NCBI GenBank assembly: GCA_964524125.1
Contig: CAZGBY010000004.1
Span: 1 to 43,728, forward strand
DNA from: CAG-307 sp964524125
GTDB lineage: Bacteria; Bacillota_I; Bacilli_A; Acholeplasmatales; Anaeroplasmataceae
DNA: 43,728 nt
Direction of reading: 5' to 3'
Part shown: positions 15,216 through 24,172 of the stretch, one piece after another
Numbering within the stretch: position 1 is the first letter of the stretch
Layout: every line of letters begins with the position of its first letter
Translations under genes and position numbers: made by a program
Notes under the pieces: generated by a model
The model's database searches: none
Seen by the model: the letters and a program-made list of their open reading frames with translations, nothing else
What the model was told of the DNA's origin: nothing

Positions 15216-16781
15216 ATGAAAAAAGCTATAAGATTATATGATTCTAAAAAAGGAACTTATTTTAAAGAAATCAATGTTATACCATCTAGATATATTATAT
15301 CTATTTGTTTGATAGCATTAGAAGTAATTCAAATAATAGCCATATTATTATTACTATGGTATTTTATACCTTATTTTTATTTAGCAATTTATTTAACTAC
15401 AGCTATTACAGCAATTATTATAATTACTAAAAATGAAAATCCTGATTACAAAGTACCTTGGTTGGTCGCTGTACTAACTATACCAGTTGTTGGAGTAATG
15501 TTATATTTTATGTTTTCAAAAAGAAAATTACCAAAACATATTATAAAAAAATTGAATGTTATAAATGATAAGATAGATTATAATTTACATAATTATAATT
15601 TAGAAAATTTAAAACAAGATAATAAATATTTATATTCTCAAGCTTTAAATTTATGTAATATATCTAATACAAATTTATATAAGAATACTAAATTTAAGTA
15701 TTATAAACTTGGTGATGATGTATTTGATGATATGCTTTCATGCTTAAAAGATGCTAAAGAATTTATATTTTTAGAATATTTTATAATAGAACCAGGTATA
15801 TTATGGGATTCTATTTTAGATATATTGATTGAGAAAACTAGAAATAATGTTTTAGTTAAAATTTTATATGATGATATTGGATGTATGATGACTTTGCCTG
15901 GTGATTATTATAAGAAACTACAAAAATTTAATATTAAATGTCTACCTTTTTCTAAATTGAGAGGAACTGCAGATGGTGAATTTAACAATCGTTCTCATAG
16001 GAAAATAATGGTTATTGATGGGAAAGTATCTTTTACAGGTGGGATGAATTTGGCAGATGAATATATAAATAAAGTAGAAAAACTTGGACATTGGAAAGAT
16101 GTTGCTTTAAAAATAGAAGGACAATTAGTAAATGAACTTACAAGACTATTTTTAATTGACTATTATTTAAATGATAAAAAAGAAAAAGAATATGAATTTG
16201 AAAAATATTATAAATATGATTTTAATATTTTAAATAATAATTATGCAATATCTTTTGGTGATGGACCTAAACCTATTTATAATATGAATGTAGGTAAAAT
16301 TGCAATTATGAATATGATAAACCAAGCTACAAACTATGTTTATATATCAACTCCTTATCTAATAGTTGATAATGAGATTTTAAATTGTATATCAAACGCA
16401 TCTTTAAGAGGTGTTGATGTTAGAATAATAATTCCACATATACCAGATAAGAAAATAGTATTTTGGCTTACAAAAAACAGTTGTGATATACTTTTAAAAT
16501 CTAATGTTAAAATTTATGAATACAAAAAAGGTTTTATTCATTCTAAAAATTATATAGCAGATGATAATGTAGGTATAATTGGCACTTTGAATTTGGATTA
16601 TAGAAGTTTAACTCATCATTTTGAAAATGGTATATGGTTTAATGATAAGGAATTGATTAAAGAAGTTAAAAATGATTTTATGGATTTATTTCAAAATTCT
16701 ATTCATTATGAAACTAAAAAAACTAATATTTTTAAAAGAATAATTACTACTTTAGTGAAAATGTTTTCACCACTATTTTAG
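15216..16781 (+). CDS. cls: Cardiolipin synthase (phospholipase D family)
   Basis: Makes cardiolipin from two phosphatidylglycerol molecules at the membrane. Two hydrophobic segments occupy the first 80 or so residues after a basic start. Two phospholipase D HKD motifs follow: HRKIMVIDGK near residue 260, with GGMNLADEY behind it, and HSKNYIADDN near residue 441, with GTLNLDYRSL. The length of 521 is slightly above the usual 480-510. The ribosome site is weak (ggatgtgag). The gene stands alone between the deaminase terminator and the L21 promoter. Confidence 0.93.
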   Translation: MKKAIRLYDSKKGTYFKEINVIPSRYIISICLIALEVIQIIAILLLLWYFIPYFYLAIYLTTAITAIIIITKNENPDYKVPWLVAVLTIPVVGVMLYFMFSKRKLPKHIIKKLNVINDKIDYNLHNYNLENLKQDNKYLYSQALNLCNISNTNLYKNTKFKYYKLGDDVFDDMLSCLKDAKEFIFLEYFIIEPGILWDSILDILIEKTRNNVLVKILYDDIGCMMTLPGDYYKKLQKFNIKCLPFSKLRGTADGEFNNRSHRKIMVIDGKVSFTGGMNLADEYINKVEKLGHWKDVALKIEGQLVNELTRLFLIDYYLNDKKEKEYEFEKYYKYDFNILNNNYAISFGDGPKPIYNMNVGKIAIMNMINQATNYVYISTPYLIVDNEILNCISNASLRGVDVRIIIPHIPDKKIVFWLTKNSCDILLKSNVKIYEYKKGFIHSKNYIADDNVGIIGTLNLDYRSLTHHFENGIWFNDKELIKEVKNDFMDLFQNSIHYETKKTNIFKRIITTLVKMFSPLF

Positions 16782-16802
16782 CTAGATTTTTCAAAAAAAT
16801 AA

Positions 16803-16831
16803 TTGACTTTATAATTTAGGTAGTTTATAAT
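16803..16831 (+). promoter_or_regulatory. SigA-type promoter of rplU-prp-rpmA
   Basis: TTGACT (16803-16808), a 17-base spacer and a perfect TATAAT (16826-16831). Confidence 0.85.
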
Positions 16832-16837
16832 ATATAA

Positions 16838-16925
16838 TGTTGTAACATGCACCACTTAGATCAGGTTCAAAATAGATTAAATCTTACCTGTATAGTGAGT
16901 CTTAAATTTTCAGGAGGTGTAACGA
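16838..16925 (+). ncRNA. L21 leader RNA
   Basis: The transcript leader carries a three-part hairpin: cact (16853-16856) with agtg (16894-16897), caggt (16862-16866) with acctg (16886-16890), and agat (16874-16877) with atct (16881-16884). Position before rplU and the overall form agree with the known L21 leader of low-GC Firmicutes (Rfam L21_leader), thought to mediate feedback by a ribosomal protein. Assignment is by form and position. Confidence 0.75.
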
Positions 16926-16926
16926 C

Positions 16927-17238
16927 ATGTACGCAATTATTCAAACTGGTGGAAAGCAAGTTAAAGTAGAAGCTGGGCAAAGCATTTATGTTGAATTATT
17001 AAATGACGCTGTTGTTGGTGAATCTTATACTTTTGATAAAGTATTATTCATTGGTGGAGAAAAGACTAAGGTTGGAGCTCCATATGTTAAAGGTGCTACT
17101 GTAACTGCTAAGGTTGAAAAGAATGGTAAGGCTAAGAAGATCATTATCTTCAAGTATAGACCAAAGAAGAGCTCTCGTACTAAGAAGGGTCATCGTCAAG
17201 CATATACTAAGCTTACTATTGAATCAATCAATGCTTAA
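16927..17238 (+). CDS. rplU: 50S ribosomal protein L21
   Basis: A 23S rRNA-binding protein of 103 residues, the normal size. It begins MYAIIQTGGKQVKVEAGQ and ends with the basic FKYRPKKSSRTKKGHRQ region that identifies L21. AGGAGGTG precedes the ATG. First gene of rplU-prp-rpmA. Confidence 0.97.
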   Translation: MYAIIQTGGKQVKVEAGQSIYVELLNDAVVGESYTFDKVLFIGGEKTKVGAPYVKGATVTAKVEKNGKAKKIIIFKYRPKKSSRTKKGHRQAYTKLTIESINA

Positions 17239-17240
17239 TT

Positions 17241-17552
17241 ATGATTAAATATAATATCACTTCAAGTGATGAAAGATACAAAATTGAAATTAAAGGACAT
17301 GCTAATCAAAATGAATATGGAAAAGATATAGTATGTGCTTCAGTTTCAACAATGATTATTATGACTTATAATCTTTTAGAAAGACTTGGTTATTTCAGTT
17401 GCAACATCACAAAACCTATTTGTGAGGAAGGATTATTTTCTTTATATATGAATATAAGTAATAATACTCAATTAGAAATTCTTAATAATTTAAAAGAATC
17501 TCTTGATATGTTAGCAATAACATATCCGAACTATATAAAATCTGAAAAATAG
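17241..17552 (+). CDS. prp: Ribosomal-processing cysteine protease Prp (YsxB)
   Basis: This 103-residue protease removes the N-terminal extension of L27 in Firmicutes. The catalytic pair His20 and Cys32 is seen in GHANQNEYGKDIVCASVS, the family signature. The gene lies between rplU and rpmA, two bases behind rplU, so translation is coupled. Its presence fits the extended L27 start encoded just downstream. Confidence 0.92.
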   Translation: MIKYNITSSDERYKIEIKGHANQNEYGKDIVCASVSTMIIMTYNLLERLGYFSCNITKPICEEGLFSLYMNISNNTQLEILNNLKESLDMLAITYPNYIKSEK

Positions 17553-17564
17553 GAGGTACCGATT

Positions 17565-17846
17565 ATGTTATTTTTAAATATTCAATTATTTGCATCTAAA
17601 AAAGGTGTTGGTTCTACTAAGAACGGCCGTGATTCAGAATCAAAGCGTTTAGGAGCAAAGAAGTCTGATGGGCAATTCGCTACTGCTGGTTCAATTTTAT
17701 ACCGTCAAAGAGGAACTAAAATTTTCCCAGGTAATAATGTTGGTATCGGTGGAGATGATACTTTATTTGCTAAAGTTTCTGGCGTTGTAAAATTTGAACG
17801 CAAGGGACGCGACAAGAAACAAGTATCAGTTTACCCACAAGAGTAA
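17565..17846 (+). CDS. rpmA: 50S ribosomal protein L27 with cleavable N-terminal extension
   Basis: L27 reaches into the peptidyl transferase centre. The 93 residues begin MLFLNIQLFA, followed by SKKGVGSTKNGRDSESKRLG. The LNxQxFA pattern before SKKG is the extension that Prp removes in staphylococci and relatives, known from Staphylococcus aureus. Cleavage after Ala10 is therefore inferred. AGGAGG precedes the ATG. Last gene before the terminator at 17857. Confidence 0.96.
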   Translation: MLFLNIQLFASKKGVGSTKNGRDSESKRLGAKKSDGQFATAGSILYRQRGTKIFPGNNVGIGGDDTLFAKVSGVVKFERKGRDKKQVSVYPQE

Positions 17847-17856
17847 TTTGATTATA

Positions 17857-17887
17857 TCCCACGCTTTTTAGTGTGGGAATTTTTTTA
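17857..17887 (+). terminator. Terminator after rpmA
   Basis: Eight base pairs (tcccacgc with gtgtggga) around a six-base loop, followed by a T run. Confidence 0.85.
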
Positions 17888-17910
17888 ATTTAAAACTAGG
17901 AGTTGATACT

Positions 17911-19191
17911 ATGTTCGTAGATGAAGTCAAGGTTGAACTTTATGCTGGTAAAGGTGGAAATGGTATTGTTGCATACCGTAGAGAACTTAAAGTTGAAAAA
18001 GGTGGTCCATTTGGTGGAAATGGTGGGGCTGGTGGTTCTATTATTTTTATAGGTGATGAAAACTTATCAACTTTATTAGACTTAAGATATAGTCGTATAA
18101 TTAAAGGTGAAAATGGTGAAAACGGACGTACTAAAGGACAATATGGTGCTTGTGCTAAAGATACATATGTAAGAGTACCTTTAGGTACTGTTGTGTACGA
18201 TGATGATACAAATCAAGTAATTGCCGATATTACACGTCATAAAGAAGAAGTTGTGGTTTGTAAAGGTGGCCGTGGTGGTCGTGGTAATATGGCTTTTGCA
18301 AGTGGTACAAATAAATGTCCAGATTTTGCTGAAAAAGGTGAACCAGGTGAACATCGTTTTATTAGATGTGAACTTAAAGTACTAGCTGATTGCGGTCTTG
18401 TTGGTTTCCCAAGTGTTGGAAAATCTACTTTAATTTCTGCAATTTCTGCAGCACGTCCTAAGATTGCAGCTTATCACTTTACTACACTAGTTCCTAATTT
18501 AGGAGTAGTTGAAGTACCAGATGGAAGAAGCTTTGTTGCGGCTGACTTACCTGGTATTATTGAAGGTGCTTCACAAGGTGCGGGCTTAGGTCTTCAATTT
18601 TTACGTCATATCGAAAGATGCAAGGTTATTGTACATGTAATTGATATGGCTGGCGTGGATTTAAGAGATCCACTAGATGACTATGAAAAAATTAATGAAG
18701 AACTTAAAGAATATAAGATGAATTTATCACTTCGTCCTCAAATAGTTGTAGCTAATAAGATGGATATGCCACAGTCTTTAGAAAATCTTGAAAGATTTAA
18801 AGCCAAATATCCTGATGTTGAAGTTATAAGTATCAGTGCACTTACAAAGGATAATTTAAATGAATTATTATATAAAATTGCCGATTTACTTGATGTAACT
18901 GAACAATTCTCATTATTCGAAGAAGATGAAATAGATGAAGTTGTAAATTATACTTTTAAAGAAAAAGAAAAACCATTTACAATTCGTCGTGATTCAGATG
19001 GTGTTTATGTTGTTGAAGGTAAAGAACTTAAAAAATTATTTGATATGACAAATATTGAAAATGATTCGGCTATGCGTCGATTCGCTCGCCAACTTAGAAG
19101 TTTTGGTGTTGATGATGAACTAAGAAGGTTAGGCGTAGAAAATGGGGATACTGTAAGAATATTTGATTATGTATTCGAATTTATTGATTAG
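17911..19191 (+). CDS. obgE: Obg GTPase
   Basis: A ribosome-associated essential GTPase that acts in 50S maturation and stress signalling. The glycine-rich Obg fold covers residues 1-158 (VELYAGKGGNGIVAYRRE). The G domain follows, with P-loop GFPSVGKST near residue 165, DLPGIIEGA near residue 212 and NKMD near residue 285. The C-terminal OCT domain (from about residue 345) is present, as usual in Firmicutes Obg of about 425-430 residues. AGGAG precedes the ATG. It lies behind rpmA, the conserved order, but beyond a terminator. Confidence 0.96.
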   Translation: MFVDEVKVELYAGKGGNGIVAYRRELKVEKGGPFGGNGGAGGSIIFIGDENLSTLLDLRYSRIIKGENGENGRTKGQYGACAKDTYVRVPLGTVVYDDDTNQVIADITRHKEEVVVCKGGRGGRGNMAFASGTNKCPDFAEKGEPGEHRFIRCELKVLADCGLVGFPSVGKSTLISAISAARPKIAAYHFTTLVPNLGVVEVPDGRSFVAADLPGIIEGASQGAGLGLQFLRHIERCKVIVHVIDMAGVDLRDPLDDYEKINEELKEYKMNLSLRPQIVVANKMDMPQSLENLERFKAKYPDVEVISISALTKDNLNELLYKIADLLDVTEQFSLFEEDEIDEVVNYTFKEKEKPFTIRRDSDGVYVVEGKELKKLFDMTNIENDSAMRRFARQLRSFGVDDELRRLGVENGDTVRIFDYVFEFID

Positions 19192-19206
19192 TTTTTTAAA
19201 AAATAG

Positions 19207-19239
19207 GAGATTGTTTATATAAAATAATCTTCTTTTTTT
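19207..19239 (+). terminator. Terminator after obgE
   Basis: Stem agattgttt with aaataatct (one G-U pair) and a short loop, followed by seven T. Confidence 0.7.
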
Positions 19240-19309
19240 AATTTTTTATATTAAAAAATAAATAGAAGTGTTATAATAAAATATAACATTTAAAAAAGGA
19301 GGAGTTAGT

Positions 19310-20374
19310 TTGAAAAAGAAAATATTTAAATTAGCCTTTTTCCTCTTAGTCACAATTATTATGATTTTAGTTTTAGTTTTAAATAATGATATGGATGAAG
19401 TAGGACAAGTAATTAAAGGCGCTAATGGTTTTTGGCTATGTGGGGCTTTAATTATATTATTAGTATACTTATTGATAAATCCTTTAAGTTTAATGATTGT
19501 ATTAAATGATAAGAACTGTAATATATTAGATTCTTATTTAAATTCATCGATTGAATATTTTTATAATGGAATTACACCATCAAATACTGGTGCTCAACCT
19601 ATGCAAGTGATAGAATATAAAAGACTAGGTGTTAATGCTTCAAAAGGTACAGGTGCCCTTTTAATAAATTCTTTAGTAAATCAAATTGTCATAGTAGTAT
19701 TATGTTTTTTATCTTTGATTTATTACAAAGAATTATCTAAAGGGGTTACCTCAATCTCTATTTTAATTACTATAGGTCTTATAATGAATTTCTTAGTTTT
19801 ATTACTATATTTATCAATAGGTATATCTAAAACTATAAGAAATTGGCTTGTTAAAGTAGTAAATTTCTTTTGTAATTTAAAAATATTTAAAGGTAAATTA
19901 TCTGAAACAGGAAAAAAGTTTGAGCAATATTGTTTAGATGCGCAAATATCATTTAAAGAAGCTTTTTCACATCCTGTAAGAATTACACTTTCAATCTTCT
20001 TTAAATTTTTATCATTGTTAGTATTTTATGCCCTACCATTTTTTATCTTAAGAAGTTTAAATATAAATTTAAGCTTAACTAAAATTCCACTAGTAATAGC
20101 CATGACTACTTTTTCAATTGCGATGACATGTTTTATACCAACACCTGGAGCTTCTGGTGGAATTGAATTTGCATTTAAATCGTTATTTATAAACTTAGCT
20201 GGAGTTACATCATCTATTGCAGTATCTGGTATGATTGTGTGGAGATTATTAACTTATTATTTACTTATGTTAATATCATTTATTTTCTATATTATTTTAG
20301 AATTTAGGATATCAAGAAAACAAAAAAAGTTACAAAAAGAAGAACTAATATTAGAAGGAAATGTAAGTGATTAA
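19310..20374 (+). CDS. Flippase-like integral membrane protein (LPG synthase TM domain family)
   Basis: A polytopic membrane protein of 354 residues with about eight hydrophobic helices. FIPTPGASGGIEFAF near residue 274 is the hallmark of the lysylphosphatidylglycerol synthase/YbhN-type transmembrane family (PF03706). Members act in lipid or glycolipid translocation, but here no aminoacyl-transfer domain is fused, so it cannot be MprF itself. The start is TTG at 19310, ten bases or less from a strong AGGAGG. A TATAAT at 19272-19277 could be its -10 box, but no convincing -35 is present. The next gene begins 15 bases on. Confidence 0.82.
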   Translation: MKKKIFKLAFFLLVTIIMILVLVLNNDMDEVGQVIKGANGFWLCGALIILLVYLLINPLSLMIVLNDKNCNILDSYLNSSIEYFYNGITPSNTGAQPMQVIEYKRLGVNASKGTGALLINSLVNQIVIVVLCFLSLIYYKELSKGVTSISILITIGLIMNFLVLLLYLSIGISKTIRNWLVKVVNFFCNLKIFKGKLSETGKKFEQYCLDAQISFKEAFSHPVRITLSIFFKFLSLLVFYALPFFILRSLNINLSLTKIPLVIAMTTFSIAMTCFIPTPGASGGIEFAFKSLFINLAGVTSSIAVSGMIVWRLLTYYLLMLISFIFYIILEFRISRKQKKLQKEELILEGNVSD

Positions 20375-20388
20375 AAATTGAGGTTATT

Positions 20389-20688
20389 ATGAAAATAAAA
20401 ATCACTGTTTTAAAACAAACAATTTATAATGATTTAATAGAAAAATATGAAAATCCAATTAAATATGCATGTAATATTAATATAGGTGATACATTTATTA
20501 TTGATAAATGTGAAAAACCAGTAGGTTTATGTTTATCTGCTTGGGAAGGCATGTTGCCATATTTAAAAGATTTATTTAATGGTAAGGGCTATTTTTATGA
20601 TAATTGGATGAAAAATCCTTATAGTGTAATGTATTCTTGCAATGATGGTTTTAGACCAGTAACTTTTTTAATAGAACTTATAAAATAA
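20389..20688 (+). CDS. TIGR04076 family protein
   Basis: A 99-residue protein matching the TIGR04076 pattern: CEKPVGLCLSAWEGMLPYL in the middle and DGFRPVTFLIELI at the end. Function is unknown; the conserved cysteines (C44, C51, C84) may bind metal. It follows the flippase-like gene by 14 bases and is probably cotranscribed. Confidence 0.72.
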   Translation: MKIKITVLKQTIYNDLIEKYENPIKYACNINIGDTFIIDKCEKPVGLCLSAWEGMLPYLKDLFNGKGYFYDNWMKNPYSVMYSCNDGFRPVTFLIELIK

Positions 20689-20755
20689 AAAAATAATGGA
20701 AGAAATAATGTAAGTTTAAAAGATATTATTATAGTATGAAGAAAGAAGGAATACT

Positions 20756-21238
20756 ATGAATAATATCAATTTAAGAGAAATTAAAGCACTACAAATATGT
20801 GAAGGTAAAAGTAAACAACAATCTTTATTTTATTATTTAAGAATTTCTAATAATTATAGTTTAAAAGAAATTAGTTTTAAAAGTAATATTAAATTAAATG
20901 CGATTAAAAAAATAGAAGGTAATAACACAAAGAGTAAAAGATGTAGTAATAACATAGTAAAAAAACTACTTAAAATATATAATATTAATTTTAATGAATA
21001 TTTATATATAATAAAGGCGTTAGATACAATAAAAGTATATAGTGATGAAATGGTTGAAATATATTCTAAATTATTTAATCTTAACAAGCCTAAATCAATG
21101 TTACTTGTACATACTAAACTTTTTGGATATTCAAATTTAGAATATAAACATTTAATAAGAGTTACAAGAGCTAATATTCCTTATAAAAATCCAATAATTA
21201 GAATCAATCAATTAATAAACAAAGAAGTTTTAATTTAA
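20756..21238 (+). CDS. XRE-type helix-turn-helix protein, otherwise unknown
   Basis: A basic, Asn/Lys-rich protein of 160 residues. Residues 25-85 fit a Cro/CI-type helix-turn-helix: a first helix, then NYSLKEISFKSNIKLNAIKKIE as the DNA-binding pair, then two further helices. The C-terminal half has no domain I recognise. AAGGA precedes the ATG. Whether it regulates neighbours is unknown. It is not a clear phage repressor and no phage genes are near. Confidence 0.6.
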   Translation: MNNINLREIKALQICEGKSKQQSLFYYLRISNNYSLKEISFKSNIKLNAIKKIEGNNTKSKRCSNNIVKKLLKIYNINFNEYLYIIKALDTIKVYSDEMVEIYSKLFNLNKPKSMLLVHTKLFGYSNLEYKHLIRVTRANIPYKNPIIRINQLINKEVLI

Positions 21239-21308
21239 ATTATTTAATTTCATATTTCTCCCATAATTTTGATGTATAATACTAAATATGTTTTGGAGGC
21301 GTTTTATA

Positions 21309-22238
21309 ATGAAAACTAAATTTGCATCTATAATTTCAATATTATTATTAAGCATATTATTAATTAGTTGTAATAATGACAATAATTCATCAAAAACTAC
21401 AATCAAAGATAGTTTAAATGGATATGCTGATATTTCAGGTGGTACATCTATTCCAAGTATTATAGAAGATGCTGAACTTGTTGATGGAACAAACTTAGCC
21501 ATATCTAATAATTATTCATCACTTGATTTAAATTTTGAACAAATGACTCAAAAGGTAGTAGAATTTGCAGCTAGTTCTACAATTTGTGTTGAAAACTATC
21601 AAACAGTATATCAAACTTCATTTGGAGGTCCTGGGCATGGTTGGCAACAAACTACAACTCATACACTTTATGGTTGGGGTTCAGGGGTTATTTATTATAA
21701 AGCTTTACTTACAAGTGGAAGTTATTTATATAAAGTAATTACTAATGAACATGTTGTAGCTAGTGATGCATACTGTGTTTCTGGAGAAGAAGAATATCAA
21801 ATCTATGATGAAAACTATGAAACAAATATCGAAGCGCATTTACTTGGCTCTAATGAAGAAACTGATATAGCAGTACTAGCTTTTATAAGTGATAGAGAAT
21901 ATAATGCAGTATGTTTTGAAGATGATGAAAATATAAAAGCTGGTTCTTATGTAGTAGCTATGGGTACTCCAATTGATTTAGAATATTATAATACTGCATC
22001 ATTTGGTTTTATATCTAAAATAACATCATCTACTATTCAACATGGTGCTACAATAAATTCAGGTAATAGTGGTGGGCCATTATTTAGTTTAAATGGTAAC
22101 TTAGTAGGTATTAATAATGCTAAATTATCTGGTCAAACATCATCTGGTTCTACTATTGAAGGAATATTCTTTGCTATACCAAAAAGTATTGTAATTGAAT
22201 CAGTTAATGAAATTGTAGGTAATAATGAATTTAACTAA
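21309..22238 (+). CDS. Trypsin-like serine protease lipoprotein (HtrA-related, no PDZ)
   Basis: 309 residues. The signal peptide ends in a lipobox LLIS-C21, so the protein is probably lipid-anchored outside the membrane. A trypsin-like domain follows with catalytic His148 (ITNEHVV), Asp186 (TDIAVL) and Ser254 (SGNSGGPLF), the DegP/HtrA arrangement. There is no C-terminal PDZ domain; the protein ends shortly after the serine. ATG 21309 is preferred to ATG 21288 because GGAGG lies between them and because the signal peptide then starts with MKTK. A TATAAT at 21275-21280 is the possible -10. It ends at the bidirectional terminator at 22237. Confidence 0.88.
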   Translation: MKTKFASIISILLLSILLISCNNDNNSSKTTIKDSLNGYADISGGTSIPSIIEDAELVDGTNLAISNNYSSLDLNFEQMTQKVVEFAASSTICVENYQTVYQTSFGGPGHGWQQTTTHTLYGWGSGVIYYKALLTSGSYLYKVITNEHVVASDAYCVSGEEEYQIYDENYETNIEAHLLGSNEETDIAVLAFISDREYNAVCFEDDENIKAGSYVVAMGTPIDLEYYNTASFGFISKITSSTIQHGATINSGNSGGPLFSLNGNLVGINNAKLSGQTSSGSTIEGIFFAIPKSIVIESVNEIVGNNEFN

Positions 22239-22266
22239 AAAAATAGGACAACTGTCCTATTTTTTT
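22237..22266. terminator. Bidirectional terminator between convergent genes
   Basis: A 13-base perfect stem with a four-base loop, rich in A on the left and T on the right, works on both strands. The minus-strand gene ends inside it: its TAG stop lies at 22257-22259. Confidence 0.9.
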
Positions 22267-23177
22267 AATGCATTTTTAATTTTTTGATTAGCAATTTTAG
22301 TTTTTTGTTTTATCTTAAACATTGCACTTCTTTCTTTTTCTTTATGTTTTCTATCATTTAAATAATCATAATAATTAACAATATCATACCAATTATTTTT
22401 TCTTGCAAATTCTACAAGTGATGATTGTTTATCAAAGTAAAGTGCATTATTTACACAGTTAATTAATTCAAGTGATAAATTAATAGCTTCATTTGTTAAA
22501 GAATCAATATCTATATTACTTTTTAATATTTTATTAATTCCTTTTTTTGAAAGTCTAATATTATATTTATAATTATTTGTTTTTAAATATTTTTTTCTAA
22601 ATATATTAAAGAAAAATTGTTTTAATTTATAAAAAGGATTTAATGAAAACATATTTTTAAATTCCTCTATAGAACTTAAAATATATTCTTTTGTATATAT
22701 AAAAGAATAAGTAGTGGTTAAACCATTTTTTAAGAAATCTAATTCAGTAAATGATATTGCAAAACTATTTTTAAATGTATTTCTAATATATTTATTATTT
22801 AACTTGATTTTTTTATTATATATAAATTTATCAAGTAAAATCAAATCTTTATAATCAAAATTATACTTACTTACAATTATATCAATACATAAACTTACGC
22901 ATAAAGAATATAAATAAGTAACATCTGATTTAAAATATTTATTATTTTTAACAACGTTAATATAATTTAACAACATCAAATCTTTTTTACACAAAGATAC
23001 TTTATTAAATAAATCGTAATCAAACTCTTTAATTTTTGATAATCTATAATATCTTAAAATATCTAAAGAATTTACATATAAGAAAGTCTTATTACTTTTT
23101 AAATTCATATTTTCTTGATATTTTATATCTAATTTTTCAATAACTTTATTAAAAATATCATATTTAAAATAGAGCAT
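22257..23177 (-). CDS. Unknown Lys/Asn/Tyr-rich cytosolic protein
   Basis: I do not recognise this 306-residue protein. It is strongly basic, rich in Lys, Asn, Tyr and Phe, mostly predicted helical, and has no signal peptide or clear membrane helix. The last 40 residues form a highly charged helix (LNDRKHKEKERSAMFKIKQK). Its ribosome site (ggatgtg) resembles those of cls and thrC. A minus-strand extended -10 (TGGTATAAT, 23196-23204) lies just upstream. The stop codon is part of the terminator hairpin. Its AT content is as high as in its neighbours. Confidence 0.65.
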   Translation of the reverse strand: MLYFKYDIFNKVIEKLDIKYQENMNLKSNKTFLYVNSLDILRYYRLSKIKEFDYDLFNKVSLCKKDLMLLNYINVVKNNKYFKSDVTYLYSLCVSLCIDIIVSKYNFDYKDLILLDKFIYNKKIKLNNKYIRNTFKNSFAISFTELDFLKNGLTTTYSFIYTKEYILSSIEEFKNMFSLNPFYKLKQFFFNIFRKKYLKTNNYKYNIRLSKKGINKILKSNIDIDSLTNEAINLSLELINCVNNALYFDKQSSLVEFARKNNWYDIVNYYDYLNDRKHKEKERSAMFKIKQKTKIANQKIKNALKK

Positions 23178-23195
23178 TCTATCACATCCAAAATA

Positions 23196-23204
23196 ATTAT
23201 ACCA
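23196..23204 (-). promoter_or_regulatory. Extended -10 promoter of the 22257-23177 gene
   Basis: On the minus strand TGGTATAAT, that is TGn plus a perfect -10; the -35 region (TCGTTT at 23219-23224) is weak, as is common with extended -10 promoters. Confidence 0.5.
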
Positions 23205-23227
23205 TTTATTTTATTTAAAAACGATGT

Positions 23228-23256
23228 TTTACTTTAAAAAAATATAAATTTATAAT
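23228..23256 (+). promoter_or_regulatory. Promoter of the 23281 gene and gpmI
   Basis: TTTACT (23228-23233), a 17-base spacer and a perfect TATAAT (23251-23256), 24 bases before the start codon. Confidence 0.7.
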
Positions 23257-23280
23257 ATAATTATTAAAGGAGGAATTTTT

Positions 23281-24168
23281 ATGGCGTTAATTACAAAAGT
23301 AGAACTTCAAACTATTGAAAATCAAATGTATAATAAAGCAAGAGATATAGATGTTGCATTATTTAATTATATAAATGGTACTATGCCATCTGATTATGTA
23401 GGATTTGCACTTACATTATATCAAAATAAAGATGGTGGTTTTGGCCATGGACTTCATAATGATAATTTGAATCCTAATTCAACTGTATTTCAAACTTTAG
23501 ATGCACTTAAATATATATCTTTATCTAATTTAAATCTAGATACAGAAGAAAACACAACTATGATAAAAAAGATATTTAATTATTTATATAATAAGAACAC
23601 AAAATATGAAACATATGAAGAATCAAATTTAAAATATGCATGTGCTTCATGTTATAGTAATAAAGATTATTCAATAAATTTACTTCCTGAAGTTGTAGGA
23701 AGAACAATTGAACTTTTAAATGAAAAATCTCCTTATTACAAGAAAGCATTACAATTACTTTCTAAAATAGATATTGAATTATTGAATAAAGATTCATTAT
23801 CATATTTAGAACTTTATGGATATCATATATTATATAAAGCATTAAATAATAAAAATATTCCTTATAATGAAGAAGCTTACTATTATTATTTAAAATTAAG
23901 AAATCGCTTTATAGAAGAACTTGATATAAATGAATATAATTACTATTATTTACTAGAATTATTAGATGATAAAACAGAATTTGAATCAAAGATTAATAAA
24001 TCATTAGAAATAATGAGACAAGAACTTAAACCACATGGTTTATATGAAACTACAACTTCATGGGATAATACTTACCCAGAAGCTGAGAGTGCAGCTCTTA
24101 AATGGTTAGGCACAAGAACTGCACTTAATCTTAGTTTATTTAAAAAATTTCAAGAAATAGAGGAATAA
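23281..24168 (+). CDS. Alpha/alpha-toroid-like protein upstream of gpmI, function unknown
   Basis: 295 residues, soluble, mostly helical. Residues 40-80 read GFALTLYQNKDGGFGHGL, then NPNSTVFQTLDALKYI. This is close to the repeat of prenyltransferase and squalene cyclase alpha/alpha barrels (the QNxDGGFG type), and ETTTSWDNTYPEAESAALKW near the end looks like a second copy. The zinc and acid motifs of true prenyltransferases or cyclases are not evident, so an enzyme role is not claimed. A strong AGGAGG precedes ATG. gpmI starts four bases after its stop, so the two are cotranscribed. Confidence 0.65.
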   Translation: MALITKVELQTIENQMYNKARDIDVALFNYINGTMPSDYVGFALTLYQNKDGGFGHGLHNDNLNPNSTVFQTLDALKYISLSNLNLDTEENTTMIKKIFNYLYNKNTKYETYEESNLKYACASCYSNKDYSINLLPEVVGRTIELLNEKSPYYKKALQLLSKIDIELLNKDSLSYLELYGYHILYKALNNKNIPYNEEAYYYYLKLRNRFIEELDINEYNYYYLLELLDDKTEFESKINKSLEIMRQELKPHGLYETTTSWDNTYPEAESAALKWLGTRTALNLSLFKKFQEIEE

Positions 24169-24172
24169 TAAA

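Noticed and set aside
10938..16849. Shared 12-base string tgttgtaacatg at about 10940 and in the L21 leader at about 16840
   Set aside because: No further similarity around it and different strand roles; a chance match in AT-rich DNA is likely.
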